Below, piece after piece: positions 1 to 13,900 of a stretch of 64,000 nucleotides of DNA. The notes beneath the pieces were generated by a model. It did not search any database, was not told where the DNA came from, and worked only from the letters and a program-made list of their open reading frames with translations. The stretch's first letter is position 1; every line of letters begins with the position of its first letter. The translations under genes and the position numbers were made by a program. The stretch is from Watersipora subatra (lineage: Eukaryota > Bryozoa > Gymnolaemata > Cheilostomatida > Watersiporidae): NCBI RefSeq assembly GCF_963576615.1, contig NC_088714.1, positions 46,781,772 through 46,845,771 on the forward strand, read 5' to 3'.

Positions 1-574
1 AGAATTAAATTTATCTTTCTATAACTCTGACAAGCAATGTGAAGAATACAACGCCAGTCTCTATTTGAACACCACCTCTATTTGATTGCCACTATAATAG
101 GGGAAGGTTGAAAAATAGAGCGCCAGGGAGTTCAATTATAAGTTTTGTGGTAGGTATATGTACAGCATAATTTTAATGAAACTTGTAACATACGCGCAAA
201 TAAATAAACAAACACTTTCATTTAAAAGTTAGAATGGTAAAATTTGATTAAAAATAAAATTTCTGTGCAAAAGCCTTTTTAATACGCGTGCAATGCCAGG
301 CATTCAGGTAGGATAATATATAGGAACAGCTTTAGTTCAGTGGTTAGGGCATTGATTCATGATTGGTCGGTCAGTGATTTAAGTCACGTAAGGACTATGG
401 GTGGTGTTACAAAGAGCATCCAATCACAATTTATCCTGTGCCAATTCGCATGAGAGCATGGTCACAGTAAATACTATACCAGGAAGAAGACCATTTGAGT
501 GGCTACCCCTAACTGGAAAAACCAGATGAAAAAAACATGAAGCACTTTAAATAATGTTAGTATATTATATCCTA

Positions 575-1071
575 AATGAATGCCCGCAGTTGCACAGGTA
601 ATAAACATTTTTGCACATAGAAAATATATTTTTAATTGGCCAAGTTGACCCAATGAATTTAAGTAACTTAAGCTAGTAATAAGATCCGTGTCCGTCCCTC
701 TGAAGCCAGCGCTAGAAAAAAGGATTGCGTCACTATCTCTCATGCAACCATGATCTTCAAGCATGCTAGCAAAAGGATACTCTTCTAGCCAATCAGCATT
801 AAAAATTAGCTGGTGCTAATTAAATATTAAAATTAAATGTATGCACCATAGATATAGTAAACCCTAGGTTTACTATATCTATGGTATGCACAATCATTCC
901 ATAGTAATGTCAGTTGGACGCGTAGTCAAATGGATAGCACGTTAGTCTTCAGACCTGTAGATTCAGAGTTCAAATGCAGTGCGAAATGGGCTTTTTTGTT
1001 TCCATAATGTTATCACTGTAGCTGGACACGCGAACAACAAACTGACAAATGCTGAGGTTTATATATATAGA
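575..1071 (+). repeat. Dispersed tRNA-derived composite repeat, copy 1
   Basis: It begins with a degenerate GCCCGCAGTTGCACAGGTAATAA motif region. It contains a tRNA-like head (about 914-985, with A-box and B-box-like sequences), then GCTGGACA and a TTTATATATATAGAT tail. The same order recurs near 9.74, 16.2 and 32.6 kb. It has the look of a SINE family with a tRNA-related promoter. It is interrupted by the 37-bp palindrome with its duplicated target. Confidence 0.6.
847..883. mobile_element. Palindromic P-element-like remnant, TIRs only
   Basis: A 37-bp perfect palindrome begins CATAGATATAGTAAACCC and ends with its complement. It is flanked on both sides by the same 8 bases, GTATGCAC (839-846 and 884-891). 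The arm matches the terminal repeats of the P-element-like transposon at 51018-53797, and 8-bp duplications are the P-element signature. It therefore looks like an element deleted down to its two ends. It lies inside a dispersed repeat copy (about 575-1071). Confidence 0.8.
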
Positions 1072-1767
1072 TATGGCTGTGTATTGTCATTAATTATCTC
1101 AAAACATTGCAGTTTTGTAAAAAAAAGTCAAAAAATGAAATGTTAAAAATAAATGTAAAAATATATAATCTAAGCACAGTGGCACTTTAGTCTAATTTGA
1201 AATAAGCTACGGTGTGTATCTCTTATAAACTTTACGTAAGCATTACAAGTGCACTCTTGTGCCTACAGGTTGCTAATGCTCAGTAATAACAAATACATAT
1301 TTTTATCGATTTGAGTTTTTTATGTATCATTTATTCTTTTATTTATTTTTATTTATGCTTTAGTATAATGCATTTTAGTAGATGAAGTTATAATACATTT
1401 ATTAAAATGTAATATTTTAATCGATTATAATTATTAAAATCATCTATAAAAATTATTAGCCATCATTTTAATATATGGTTTATTATAATGCATTTTAATT
1501 TTTAATACTATATATTAAAATGTTGCTGGGTTGAGGAACAAATTACAAGGAACTTTTATCAAAACTTTTACTCTAACCTGAAATGGTTTTAACGAATGAA
1601 GCAGATTTCAGTAAAAATCAACTCAATATTTTGATATTTGACTATATGTAATTTTTGTGGAGTAAGTGACCACCAAACATCTTTTTGTATCTGAAATGAA
1701 AAACACCCCAATTGCGGTTATAACCCATTCTGCTACTTGCCTCCCAACATAAAATATTTAGGTTCAT

Positions 1768-1959
1768 ATGCTGATTGTAGTATGTTTATCTGGCATATTG
1801 CCTGTTGACGGTGTGTATAAGCGGTGGAAGACAACTACTGACTTTGACAACCCAAACAACTGGAATCTTGGTCATCTCCCCTGTCCAGTAGACAGAATAT
1901 TTTTTCCTGAAAGCTCACCAGTGGTTGCCATCAACCAGGACTGGACACTGACAGACATA
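1768..1959 (+). CDS. AMN: AMN exon 1: signal peptide and N-terminal ectodomain
   Basis: It encodes 64 residues ending in phase 0 at GACATA|gtaaga. MLIVVCLSGILPVDG is a short hydrophobic leader. It is followed by VYKRW, TDFDNPNNW and LPCPVDRIFFP, the characteristic amnionless N-terminal pattern. No promoter could be recognised upstream. Confidence 0.85.
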
Positions 1960-4900
1960 GTAAGATTTAGATTATTTGTACATAGTACATGCATAGCTTG
2001 TGTCATAGTGTTTTGGATTTTGTTCTACTTTTTACAGCGGTTTTCAGAAACAGGAAATCGCTTGTTTGTTGATCTTGCAATTTAATTATTTTAAGCTTCT
2101 TTTGTACACTTTTTGGTTCAGGAATCAAGAGTGCGGGTTGACACTGCTGCCACCATCTGCTAAGCAATTTGATAAGATGAATTCTGAGGATTAAAATACC
2201 ATATTTTATTTATTTTATGCTCACTCATAATCAATCCCGTTCACGGTGTTGAGTATTTTGTACTAAAATCATTTTATCTGGTTATGAAATTGTAAAGTTA
2301 AACAGGTTGCCATAGTTTATTGTAAAGTCCTTTTGGTAGAAAAAAATCCACTATGAACCAAGATATATGTATTTTTAGTTTAATGAGAAGGTGCTTATCT
2401 GCATGCTCGCAGATAACTGAAGTCTTTAATCTTTAAAAAAAAAGTCTGTACCTCGAATAAAATTTTATCTAAAACAAACTAGACTGGTATTTAATGTACA
2501 CACCAAGTACGATATCCAAAAAATCAATGCAAAATTTTTCTGTCAGCACTGCTGATAAGCTACATTAACAGAAACTACTAGTTGACAAACCATGTGACCT
2601 ATTGTTTGTTTCAGACGCTGCCTAAAAATGGCATCCTTGTGCTTGGGAGTGACCTCATTTTGGTATTTAATGACCAGCCATCACTTACCCCAAAGTGTAA
2701 CATCTCCAGAGGTAATTTGTTTGGTTCTATACAAATGTTACCCTACTTCTCAAGTTTTAAGACAGAACATAGTTGGTAGGTAAAGGTATAAACGTATTTT
2801 GGTAAGTAAATGTTGCAATAAACAGCAATATTTATCTTTATATATCCTGCTGTGCAATTGATATATATAATTGATATATTATTGATATATATAATTGATA
2901 TATTATTGATATATATAATTGATATATTATTGATATATATAATTGATATATTATTTCATAAAAATTTTATTCTTCATGTTGCTTCTACTTTTACAGAAAG
3001 GCTGAAAATTTTAAAATTATTATCAGTAATTATTTTGTAGTTGTCTCAACAACCATTTGAAAATCTTCAAAATTGGTCTTAGTTAAGATTTGTTCATGAA
3101 GAGTAGACAATTACTAGATACTGTCTAACCTTGAGTCAGCTTTTCTCTTTTGCTATATCTAGAAGTATGATGTTTTTATTTCATGGCTTGGGACTGTATG
3201 ATTTTACTGATATTCATAGATTGATATCATGTTTGATCTTAAGAGAGCTTTTGAAAACAAACTCATTGTTGATTAACTCGAGACTATCATTGGGGCCATA
3301 TTTTTGGTAGTCATAAAATGAGCAGTGGTTAGTTTTTGTTGTTTCAAAGGCTTGTACAAGTCAAATGAGTTTTTAACTATACATTTATGTACTATATATG
3401 TGATAATATATATATTTATATATACATGTATATCATCACAGATATTTATCTACTATATATATGATATGACCATACATGTATTTACTATATATATTGAAGC
3501 AAGTCTTGGATGAATTATTTGTTATTTTGTCTAAAATGAAACCATGATATACTTATAGCCGTACAGAAGCAGTTACACTACTATCCTCTAGTCACTGTGA
3601 TGTGATTAGTAGCTCTGTGTTAGTATCTTATTGCCTCTGTAATATAGTTAGTTATTACCTTACAGACATCACCTATAACTTCACAACTGCTGCTCACTGG
3701 TTGGATCCAAACAACTGGTGTCTGCCTCTGGCTTACTTTGACTCTCAGTGCTTTGAGGATGTCCTCCAGTTACATACAGAGATGGTAAGTGCCTATGTAA
3801 TCTACTTTTCTTATCAATACATTTAGTTGACTTTGCAATTTTTAGGAGAATCTTGAGAAGAACTGCTATTGCTGCAGTTTGTATATGAGTATCATAGGTA
3901 GAGTATGATGTTATAGATTAGATGATATACATACTAATAATCATAGGTAGAGTATGATGTTATAGATTAGATGATATACATACTAATAATCATAGGTAGA
4001 GCATCATGTTATACCTTAGATGATATACATACTAGTAATCATAGGTAGAGTATCATGATATAGATTAGATGATATACATACTAGTAATCATAGGTAGAGT
4101 ATCATGTTATAGATTAGATGGTATACATATTAGTAATCATAGGCACAGTATCATGTTATAGATTAGATGATATACATACTATTAATCATAGGTAGAATAT
4201 CATGTTATAGCTTAGATGATGTACATACAAGTAATCATATGTAGAGTATCATGTTATAGATTAGATGATATACATACCAGTAATCATAGGTAGAGTATCA
4301 TGTTATACCTTAGATGATATACATACTAGTAGTCATAAATAAAGTATCATGTTATAGATTAGATGATATACATACTAGTAATAATAGGTAGAGTATCATG
4401 ATATAGATTAGATGATATACATACTAGTAATCATAGGTAAGTATCATGTTATAGATTAGATGATATACATACTAGTAATCATAAGTAGAGTATCATGTTA
4501 TAGATTAGATGATATACATACTAGTAATCATAGGTAGAGTATCATGTTATAGTTTGGATGATATACATACCTGTAATCATAGGTAGAGTATCATGTTATA
4601 GCCTAGATGATATATATACTAGTAATCATAGATAGAGTATCACATTATAGATTAGATGATATACATACCTGTAATCATAGGTAGAGTATGATGTTATAGA
4701 TTAGATAATATACATACTGGTAATCACAGTTAGAGTGGCATGCTATAGCTTAAATGATATACATACCAGTAATCATAGGTAGAGTATCATGCTATAACTA
4801 AGCTGGTATATGTTAACATGTTAACAACTTTATTGGTCACACATGTCATACGCTGAGACATGTCCATCACAGGTGCCATGTTTAACTGACGATGTCTTGT

Positions 4901-7900
4901 TTCCTGGCTTGCTCAATCCTCGACATCGAAGTTCATTCTATGTTGACCTTGACCTTGGAGCGAATGTGGATATTGGAACTTTGAAAATTGGTAACCAGGT
5001 AAGCACTTTTAAACAAGTTCGTTGGCTCGAGAGTTCATTACCTTGCTCCATTTGCTGACACTTTTATTGTACACCATTTTGAGTCATTTGGTTTTTTTTC
5101 CAACTGCTGATCAGATCTGACAACAGGGTCTGCATTGCTTAAATAACTTTCACTAAGGCCGCTCATCACTGGTGAGAGGTTAGAGGGAGGGGGGGGGGGT
5201 CGAAACATGTTTACATTCGCTTACATTCTGGCAAAGCATTATTCCTTGTGCTTGTACATGCAATAGTACGGTAGAATGGGCAATAGACATTTAACATTTC
5301 ACATAAATTTTTCTTCTAAATTATTTTATTGAAGACAAATGTTTCATTGTTTTACGCAAACGTAAAAGTAAACTGGAAACACATAGCAAAGTTGTCTCTT
5401 GAAATTGAAATATACTAAAGGCATTGTTCATAATGTGCCTTGTTTGATAAGTGACTATATAACTTATTAATTAAGTATTTCAATGTTTGCATCATGATTG
5501 TAACCTTTACTCATTTGATCGTGAAATATTTTGTGGAGTTGTTCTCTCTTGCATATATTATATTCAAGTTACTTAACACTTGTTTACTGAATCTTTTGCA
5601 GTTTTATTCAACTGACACATTCAATGAATATATAGCAACGGATATAGGACAGATGGAGTTCATACAAGAGCAAGGTTCTTCACCTTCCATTCTCAACATG
5701 ACAACACAGTGAGCTCTTCAATTATTCGTTAGCACATGCTATACAGTGCCAGATTTAAAACTAGGAAGATTTTTAAAAACCGTCACATCCAGAATGTTAA
5801 AATATTGCTCAGGGTAAATAACTATATGCATGCAGAAAATCTTTGTTTGTATTCTTATCTAAGCTGATAGTGTTATTAGGAAGAAGGAGATATTAAGCTT
5901 TATGTACAAAAAACCCGAATTAGTCAGTTTTTATAAGGTTCTGCAATAATATTCTGGTGATATAGTGTAATATGTTAGTGTTTACTGTATATATTTAGCT
6001 GTTGTTTCAACTTACCAGTCTTTAGATCTCTTGTCCTAAGTTGCGATACATCTCTTCTTTCTTATCTTCCTTTATTATTGTTTTTCCATCTCATGGTACA
6101 GCAACCGCCTTTTAGCTTTTTTTTGACCTGAATAATATCTGGACAATTTGCTTCTATGAATTCGTCAACATGTCTATTGAAATTCCATCTCCCTTTCACT
6201 CGCTCATTCTCTGCTTCTTTTTTTCAACTCTGTGTTCATATCATGACTTAGTGTGAGGCATTCCATGCTTCTTTAATGATGTTCCAGTGTATGAAGGCAG
6301 CCTCTTTATCATGTTTTAGTTCATAGTCGGTACCAGTTTACTATATTCTCTGATGATATGCGTTAATATTTTATCTTTAGTATTATAACTTGTTATTGGC
6401 GTAAGTGATCATCATTAAAATGACCGTTTTCTTTACAAAAAAAAACAATGAAATGACAGAAATAAGGAATTGTTGAGAAATTGAACAAATGTGTTTAAAA
6501 GTTGGTAATCTAACAGTATTGTGGAGGAGTCGAGATAGTGAATTGAAAGTTATAGTAACAAATAGTTCATAAACTCAGACATACGGTGGTGGGCAAAGCG
6601 TGTTGATGTTTGGAAAAAGAAAACCATGTTTTTCATGTTTGGAAGAAGTACCAATATCTTGGTCTTTTTTATACCAAATATACCAACATTTTGCCTGCAT
6701 GTTATTCTCTTAAAGTTTTACTTGCAACAAAATTCACATTACAGTTATTTGGTATCAAAAGATTCACCATGTCTTACTTTGCTGTGTTGTAGGTGCAAAA
6801 TATGTGGAAATGTGATTACAAGCTCTCACAAGCTCAAAACGAATAGTTAATCACATCACGAAAACGTCGTAGTTTGGAATCTCTTAATTTTGACGTCGTA
6901 CCCAAACATTGTGATTATTTTTTTGACACGTGATGTTATTACGTGAAAATAAAGGCCAATAAAAAGCTCAATATAAAACGTCTCGTAGCACTAATTTATG
7001 ACAAACACTTCGGGTTCTACCGGAAAGCCCGTATCAAATATAGATGCTTGCTACTTTACAGTCTCATTTCAGCCTGGTCTAATCATCTAGTCGTAATCTG
7101 ATCATGTGATCCATACTTCCTGCCAAATGGCACGAACAATTTTTGCAGCATTTGTTGACTATCACAGGTGACCCACAGGCTCTTCATGATTATCAGAAGA
7201 TGATATGCACTCCTTTGAAATAAGGTTAAAAAATTAAACGAATTTTTACGGTCGGTTTTGAGATATCTGTGCTCAAAGTAACAGCAATACAATGATGAAG
7301 AAAAAGACGCGTAACGACAATGGACATGGTTTTATTGAATGCGTGAAGTATATTTTTGAAAATATTTCAATGAATGAGGTTGCATGAAAGTGTAAACAGA
7401 AGCCATTTTGTTCAATTACATCCCATTTGAGCCGTTTTGGAAAGGGATTCCAGTCTACGGCGTTTTCATGATGGCTCTGATTAACCATTCGTTTTGGAGA
7501 TTTTAAGAGCTTGTAATCATATTTCCACATATTTTGCAATTAAAACACAGCAGAGTAAGACATGGTGAATCTTTTGATACCAAATAACTGAAATGTGAAT
7601 TTTATTGCAAGTAAACCTTCATGTGTTCAATTTTGACTTTCTGGTTGTTAGTACTCGAAGGCTTTGTTTTAATTCACTACAATTTGGACTTGGGTCTAGG
7701 GCTTCGAGCTTCTCAGCCTATATCCAGCTGCTTTATGCAACAAACTATTTAATCTGTTCTAATCTCTTCTCTCTGCTTCACCTTCAATCTCTTACCTTTA
7801 TCAGTACTCCTACCTATTGCTGTATGGTTGTCATTATAACACTGTCTTTATTCCAAATGTATTTCTACCATGTTCTGCTCTTCAGATGCAACTGTAAACT

Positions 7901-10900
7901 CATCAGTTCTCTTCCACCTCCCTATCTTTGCACATAGAGATGATTCCCATCAACTCTTTTAGTACACTGCCGCATAGCCTGCATCATCTTTTCTAGTTCC
8001 TGTTGATTTCTGTTTATTACTTCATATCTGACTAATGGCAGACCATGTTCCCCTCACCATGTTACCTGAATTCAACCTTGATTTTGGCCTCTTTCTCAGG
8101 CGCCTTTTGGAATCCTTTTCAATTTTGCTTCTCATTCCTTTATGCTTGACTACAAATCCATTGAATTCAGGTAACTGTAGCAGTCGCTGTCTCCCAATGA
8201 CTGCATAGCTTACTGCTTATCTAGTATGATGCCGCTGTTGCCTCTCATTAACACTGTTATAGCACTCTTGTCTCTTCCAAACTGCACCCCCAATGTCCCC
8301 ACTATACACTTATTGTGTTTATTTACACACAGGGTGGTGTTCCAAAATGATGTATGCACTCTAAGACTTCAAATAGATAATAATGTTAAATAAAATCTGA
8401 GATAACAAAAGTATACTATTAGCTATTTAAAGTCAAAGAGTGTATACATTATTTTAGGACACTCTGTACTCCATACTTTGCTTTGTACTGCCAAATATTT
8501 TAAAATATTTCATATGAAGGAGGTAGTAGATTTTTGCCTTGTTTTTGGAAACAGCTACCTACAGTGCAACATGTATGTTTTGCCTTTCTCTATATTGAAA
8601 TGAGCAAAATCATTCCTATGATGAAAAGAAGCGATGAGAGGCTATCGTCATAAAACTAACCTTTTGAATGTGCACTTCTCCAAAACCATTTACTTTGCAT
8701 TTCAGAACTGCCCTCCAACTTTCGATATCTTGTCTTTTTGTCTATTTTATATACTGTTAGGCATTCATAAGCATTCTTATAGTCTATACATCCAATAATC
8801 ATGTTCACTAAACTGAGAAAAATGGAACTATTGTCTGTCTGTAAAGTGGACATGAAAACTAGCTTTAGAATTGTTGAGCTAAATTGTAAGGGAAGTCTTA
8901 TTCTGGGAACTTCTTTTGCTTGTAACTATTTTTCTACTTTAGTTACTTATGGAGTTGTCCACTTCTTTCACTCACTGGTTTTCATAAGAGTAATCTGACA
9001 CGTGACCAGAGTATATTCAGTCAAGTGTGCTTTTTGTTCTTCAAATTCAATTATTTACTTTGACTTGGGACATTTAACACCAACACTAACAACAGGTCCT
9101 GCTCATTTTCTGGCCATTTAAAAGCACACTGTAGTATTCCAAACCCATTACAAATGGTCTTACTCAGCAAAATTGAGACATTTTACAGAAAACATAAAAA
9201 TATGTTTTTTATTTAAAGATTAGAAAAAACAGTATTTGTTGTTAACCTTTTGGAGGTCACACACAAGTCACTCAGAAAGGCAAAAAGCATATTTTGCAGT
9301 ATTTTATGATCGCATATACTACAAGCCCTTTTATTTCCCTGCCTCTTTTTGTACATCCTTTTGACCCATGACACTAGCGATCTTGAATCTTACTACTTAT
9401 AGTCGGCGCCAACAGTTTCAACCTCAGAAGTAAGCATTTTATAGGCCTGAAATATGATGGTACACCGCCTTTTGCTAAGACAGTATTATTAGTATTTATT
9501 AGTTATAACTTGCAGTCTAGTGGGCTGTGAGAGATTGTCAGGTGCTTTAATAAAGCACAGAGAATAATTATATTCACAACTATTCTAATTGCGACGAGTT
9601 GGTCACTTGGTAGGTAGAGTGTCGATCTAGTAAGTTGAATGTTGTTCGTTTAAAACCTGTATGACACAATCTTTTTACAACCTCTAACAATGCCTTTGGA
9701 CAGGTGGATAGACATGGCTTTTATTGTAGTAGAGTCTGACTGAATGCCTGGCTTTGCACAAGTAATAAAATAATTGCCCAATAAATGTGAGTAACTATGC
9801 TAGTAAAGCTAGTAACTTACTATAATAAGAGCCATGTGTTACATCTGAACCTCGCTTGTAACGTTACCCATCATGAACTTAAAAGCACGTTAGTATTTTC
9901 GCCACTGATGCATGAGTATGTGCCCTATTATGCGATAGTATGGTAAGGGCAACTTGGTGTAGTGGATTAGCTTGCTGGTCTGCAGACCTGGATGAGTTGA
10001 AATCCTCTGCAAAGCAGAATTTCCGATCCTAAAACTGTATCGCTATAACTGGAAAGACAAATGTCAAACATGAGGATTTATATAGACTACTGGGTGTTTT
10101 CATAACTGATGTTTAGCTGGTAAATGAATAATTAAGAACAACTAGTTTGGAAGGCTTTACTGATCTTTGCTGACTTTTGAAACTTTGCTGATCTCAGCCG
10201 CTCTTCAAATTGTACCCAGAAGATCTCTTTCTCTCCAAATTGAGACCCATCACCTCAACAATTTATCTACTGCACTGAGTGTTATACAATCAATACATAT
10301 ACTACTTCGTAGTAGTTTTTAGCACTCCATAGTTTTCTAAGTTGTATTACCAGCTCTTGGTATTTCTCAATATTTTATTTTTACCCTTTCTATTGTTATT
10401 ACTACTGGTTCCCTGGCAGTTTAGTGTGCCGTGAGAGATCATCATGAGTGCCAATAAAGCAAAAAGTATAAATACATGCACAATTGTTCGGAAAAGTTGG
10501 AAGGCAGTTGATTGGTGCATCTGTTAGAGTGCCAAGGTAGTAAGCTGAAATGACAGGTGTTTCAATCTCGTATGAAAGCAATCCTTTACCCCAATTGGTG
10601 GGTTTGCACAGACAGACGAACACAGCTGATGTAGCAAATATTATTATTGCAGAACACTTATTAGCTTAGATGTACCTACACATGTTCAGGTGCAGTTATT
10701 ATTGTATAATATCTAGTTATTAATTGTTGTAATCTTTCTATTTAGTAGTGTGTATTTTCTATTTTTGTTAAAAAATCTCATAACTATTTTGCACAATATG
10801 CAGCTTGCTAGAAAGCTGTCTACCGCAGCTATGGTGTTATCTTATAAGTGATGGTTATCACCTATAAGATAAAAATTGAGGTTAATACCAAATGTACCTA

Positions 10901-13900
10901 CACCCCACTACTGAAACTACACAAACATCGCCAATCATACCATAGTTAATAAATACTGTTTCATAAGGCCATTGTAGTAAGCGTTCTACTATTCTGCTTT
11001 GCATGATCATCCTCTACATGTAGAGTTTGTGGCGACCCTGCTGGCTGCTACTGTGGCACTAATCAGTCCCCTTGGAAACAGAAGATATGTGATTATGTAG
11101 GACCTTGTCCAACAGCCTACTGCCATAACCCCATAACTCCTGTTGGACACTGCTGTGCCATATGTGGTGAGTCTTTTACTGTTTTTCTTCCTGTAGGTTG
11201 GTCACAGCTCAAAAATGGAAGTTAGTAAACTAGCTATTTTATATTTAATTATTTAATTATATTTTTAAAAATATTTATATATATTTAGAAAATGGTAGTT
11301 ATTGTTAAATGCTCAGGGATGCCCGAAAGATCTTTTATTGTTAATCCGATAGCCTGGAGGAGGAGCCTGGAGGAGGAGCCTGGAGGAGGGTGTTTGAGTG
11401 GCTGGTTCTCTCGAACCTGACGGAGTTTTAAAACCAAATATCATTAGCGATCTGGTGGAGGGCACGAAGCATATATGTGTACAGTTTGGATAAAATCGGC
11501 AAAAAATATGGAAACGCGTAGAATTTACATGGACTAACAGACAGACACATGGGCACTGACAAAATAGGATTTATAAAAATAAATAAATTTATACTAGGTT
11601 GAGTTCACTTGTTGAGTACAGGTGAACTCAATAAGGTTCACCGATAGAGCCTGTTTTGAGCTCTTGAGGAGCTAGATGCAAGATCCCTAGATTCTGAATG
11701 ATAAGCTGCGCTGTCCCTCTCTCTACTGTTTCATGATTACATAATCAAAATATTTATGACATCATTTCCTTTAGTTTAAAGCCTTAATAGTGATTGGCTC
11801 CTTCTAACATTTAATTCTCTTGATTGGTCCACTGGTTCACTCACTTGAGTATACTGATGATTATCAACTAATAACTTTTTTTTAAAATCTCATTTTGACT
11901 GTCTTAATTTATTTTAGACAACAAATGCAAGACTAAAAATACATTAAACTTTTGACAAATATACTAGTGTTACCAAAAGTTGTCTTCCCATTAATAAGCT
12001 TTTGATAGGCTGTAGCTCCTTGAACTACCTACCGATATTGCAGCTTACTGCTATCAGGTAATTCATAGCTAATGCTTTTCATACAAGAGGTTAGTTGATG
12101 TATATACAGTTTGCGAGCGTCTTTGAGCATTTGTCGCACAATTTGATATCAATTTTTTGACATGGTTAGTTTAACAGGCTCATATTCACAGAGTTGATCT
12201 ATATTCATAGCTCAACCATCTTCATAAAGTTTGCTCTTATCCATAGAATTTATTCTTATCTATAGAGTTTGCTCTTATTCATAGAGTTTGTTCTCACCCA
12301 TAGAGTTAATTCTTATCTACAGAGTTTGTTCTTATCTATACAGCTTGTTCTTATCCACAGAGTTTGTTCTATCCATAGAGTTTGTTTTTATCCATAGAAT
12401 TTGTTCTTATCCATAGAATTTGGTTCTTATCTATAAAGCTTGTTCTTATCCATAGAGTTTATTCTTATCTACAGAGTTTGTTCTTATATATACAGCTTGT
12501 TCTTATCCATAGAGTTTGTTCTATCCATAGAGTTTGTTCTTATCCATAGAATTTGGTTCTTATCTATAAAGCTTGTTCTTATCCATAGAATTAATCCAAA
12601 TAGACAGAGTTTGTCAATATCCATAGTATTTATATTCATGCAGTTGTCTAGCAATTATACTTTAAGTGTAAACCCATATCACAATTACAATATTTGTATC
12701 ATGAAGCCACGCTGTACTAATTGATTATTAGTCCTGATGCCTCTCTGTAACTGCAGGTGCCAACATGGAGCTTGTTATAAACACTACCGTATACAGCGAG
12801 CTTCACATAAGAGAACTTATTACCAATGACTATATTGAAGATAAGGTAAGCTGTTGTATTCAGGATAAGGTATGCTAGAAGTACCTGGTTTAAATGTATT
12901 CAGAATAAGGTATGCTAGAGGGACCTGGTTCAATTATATTCAGAATAAGGTATTCTAGAGGTACCTGGTTTAAATGTATTCAGAATAATGTGAGGTTTAC
13001 ACACCAAAATTAAATATATCTAAATGAAGGGCAGACCATGAGTAGCAGAACTGCCTATGCTAAGAATAAGGTAAGCTGTTCGTACTAGAAATAAATATAA
13101 TTACAATGTATTTCTTTCGAATAAGGTGTACTTCATGCGGATAGCTAATCACCTGACTGTTAAAACTTGAGTCACTGGTGTAACACAATTAATTAACAGG
13201 GTTCCCTTATAGAGCTTCCCCTGTTTGGAGCTTTTGAGGATCTGCCCACTAGATGTTGAATGATAAGCTGTGCTGTTCCTTTCTCTCTTGTTCTGCTGCT
13301 TTATGATTACATAGCCAAAATATTTATGACATCATTTCCTTTAGTTTAAAGCCTTACCAGTGATTGGCTCCTTTTCAGGTGTGATTTTCTTAACTGATCC
13401 ACTGGTTTACTCATGTGAGCCTCTCTCTAAACCAGCCTTAATAAAACTTATTAGAGCAGCCTTGGTGTAGCGGTCTAGAACTCTTGACATGCAAACAACA
13501 GGTCAGGGTTTAATTCCCTAAAAGGGCACTGGTGGTGAATGGAATGACATCCGAACCTAAGTATATTTCTGCAACTGGACACGTCTCCAGTTGTTGCGAT
13601 TTCTTGACCACTGGACTCAGACGTTCAGCCAAAATCCTTGAGCCATCGTTTGAGGATCTTCGAGTGATTGCTTCATCATCAACCAAACTCAACTTTCCTT
13701 CTGTTCTCTTCATAATGGAACAACTGCTCATTGGTTGCAGAACTACTCATTCTAGCCCTTTTTATGCCAAGCCTAGTTAATACTAAAACACCTACTACTT
13801 TTAAATTTGTGCTTTGATGCTTGTTTCCAACAGTGAGCTCTCAGAGGAAATAAAAAATATATTCATTCGAAACTAGTATATAGAAAAGCTCAAAGACGAA

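Noticed and set aside
7605..7937. 110-codon plus-strand frame
   Set aside because: Starts inside the foldback element end and has no recognisable family; treated as chance.
9596..9666. Functional tRNA gene
   Set aside because: tRNA-like promoter boxes only; stems are mismatched and the context is a dispersed repeat.
13456..13530. Functional tRNA gene
   Set aside because: A-box and B-box-like words are present, but a cloverleaf with a proper anticodon arm does not form; better read as a SINE head.
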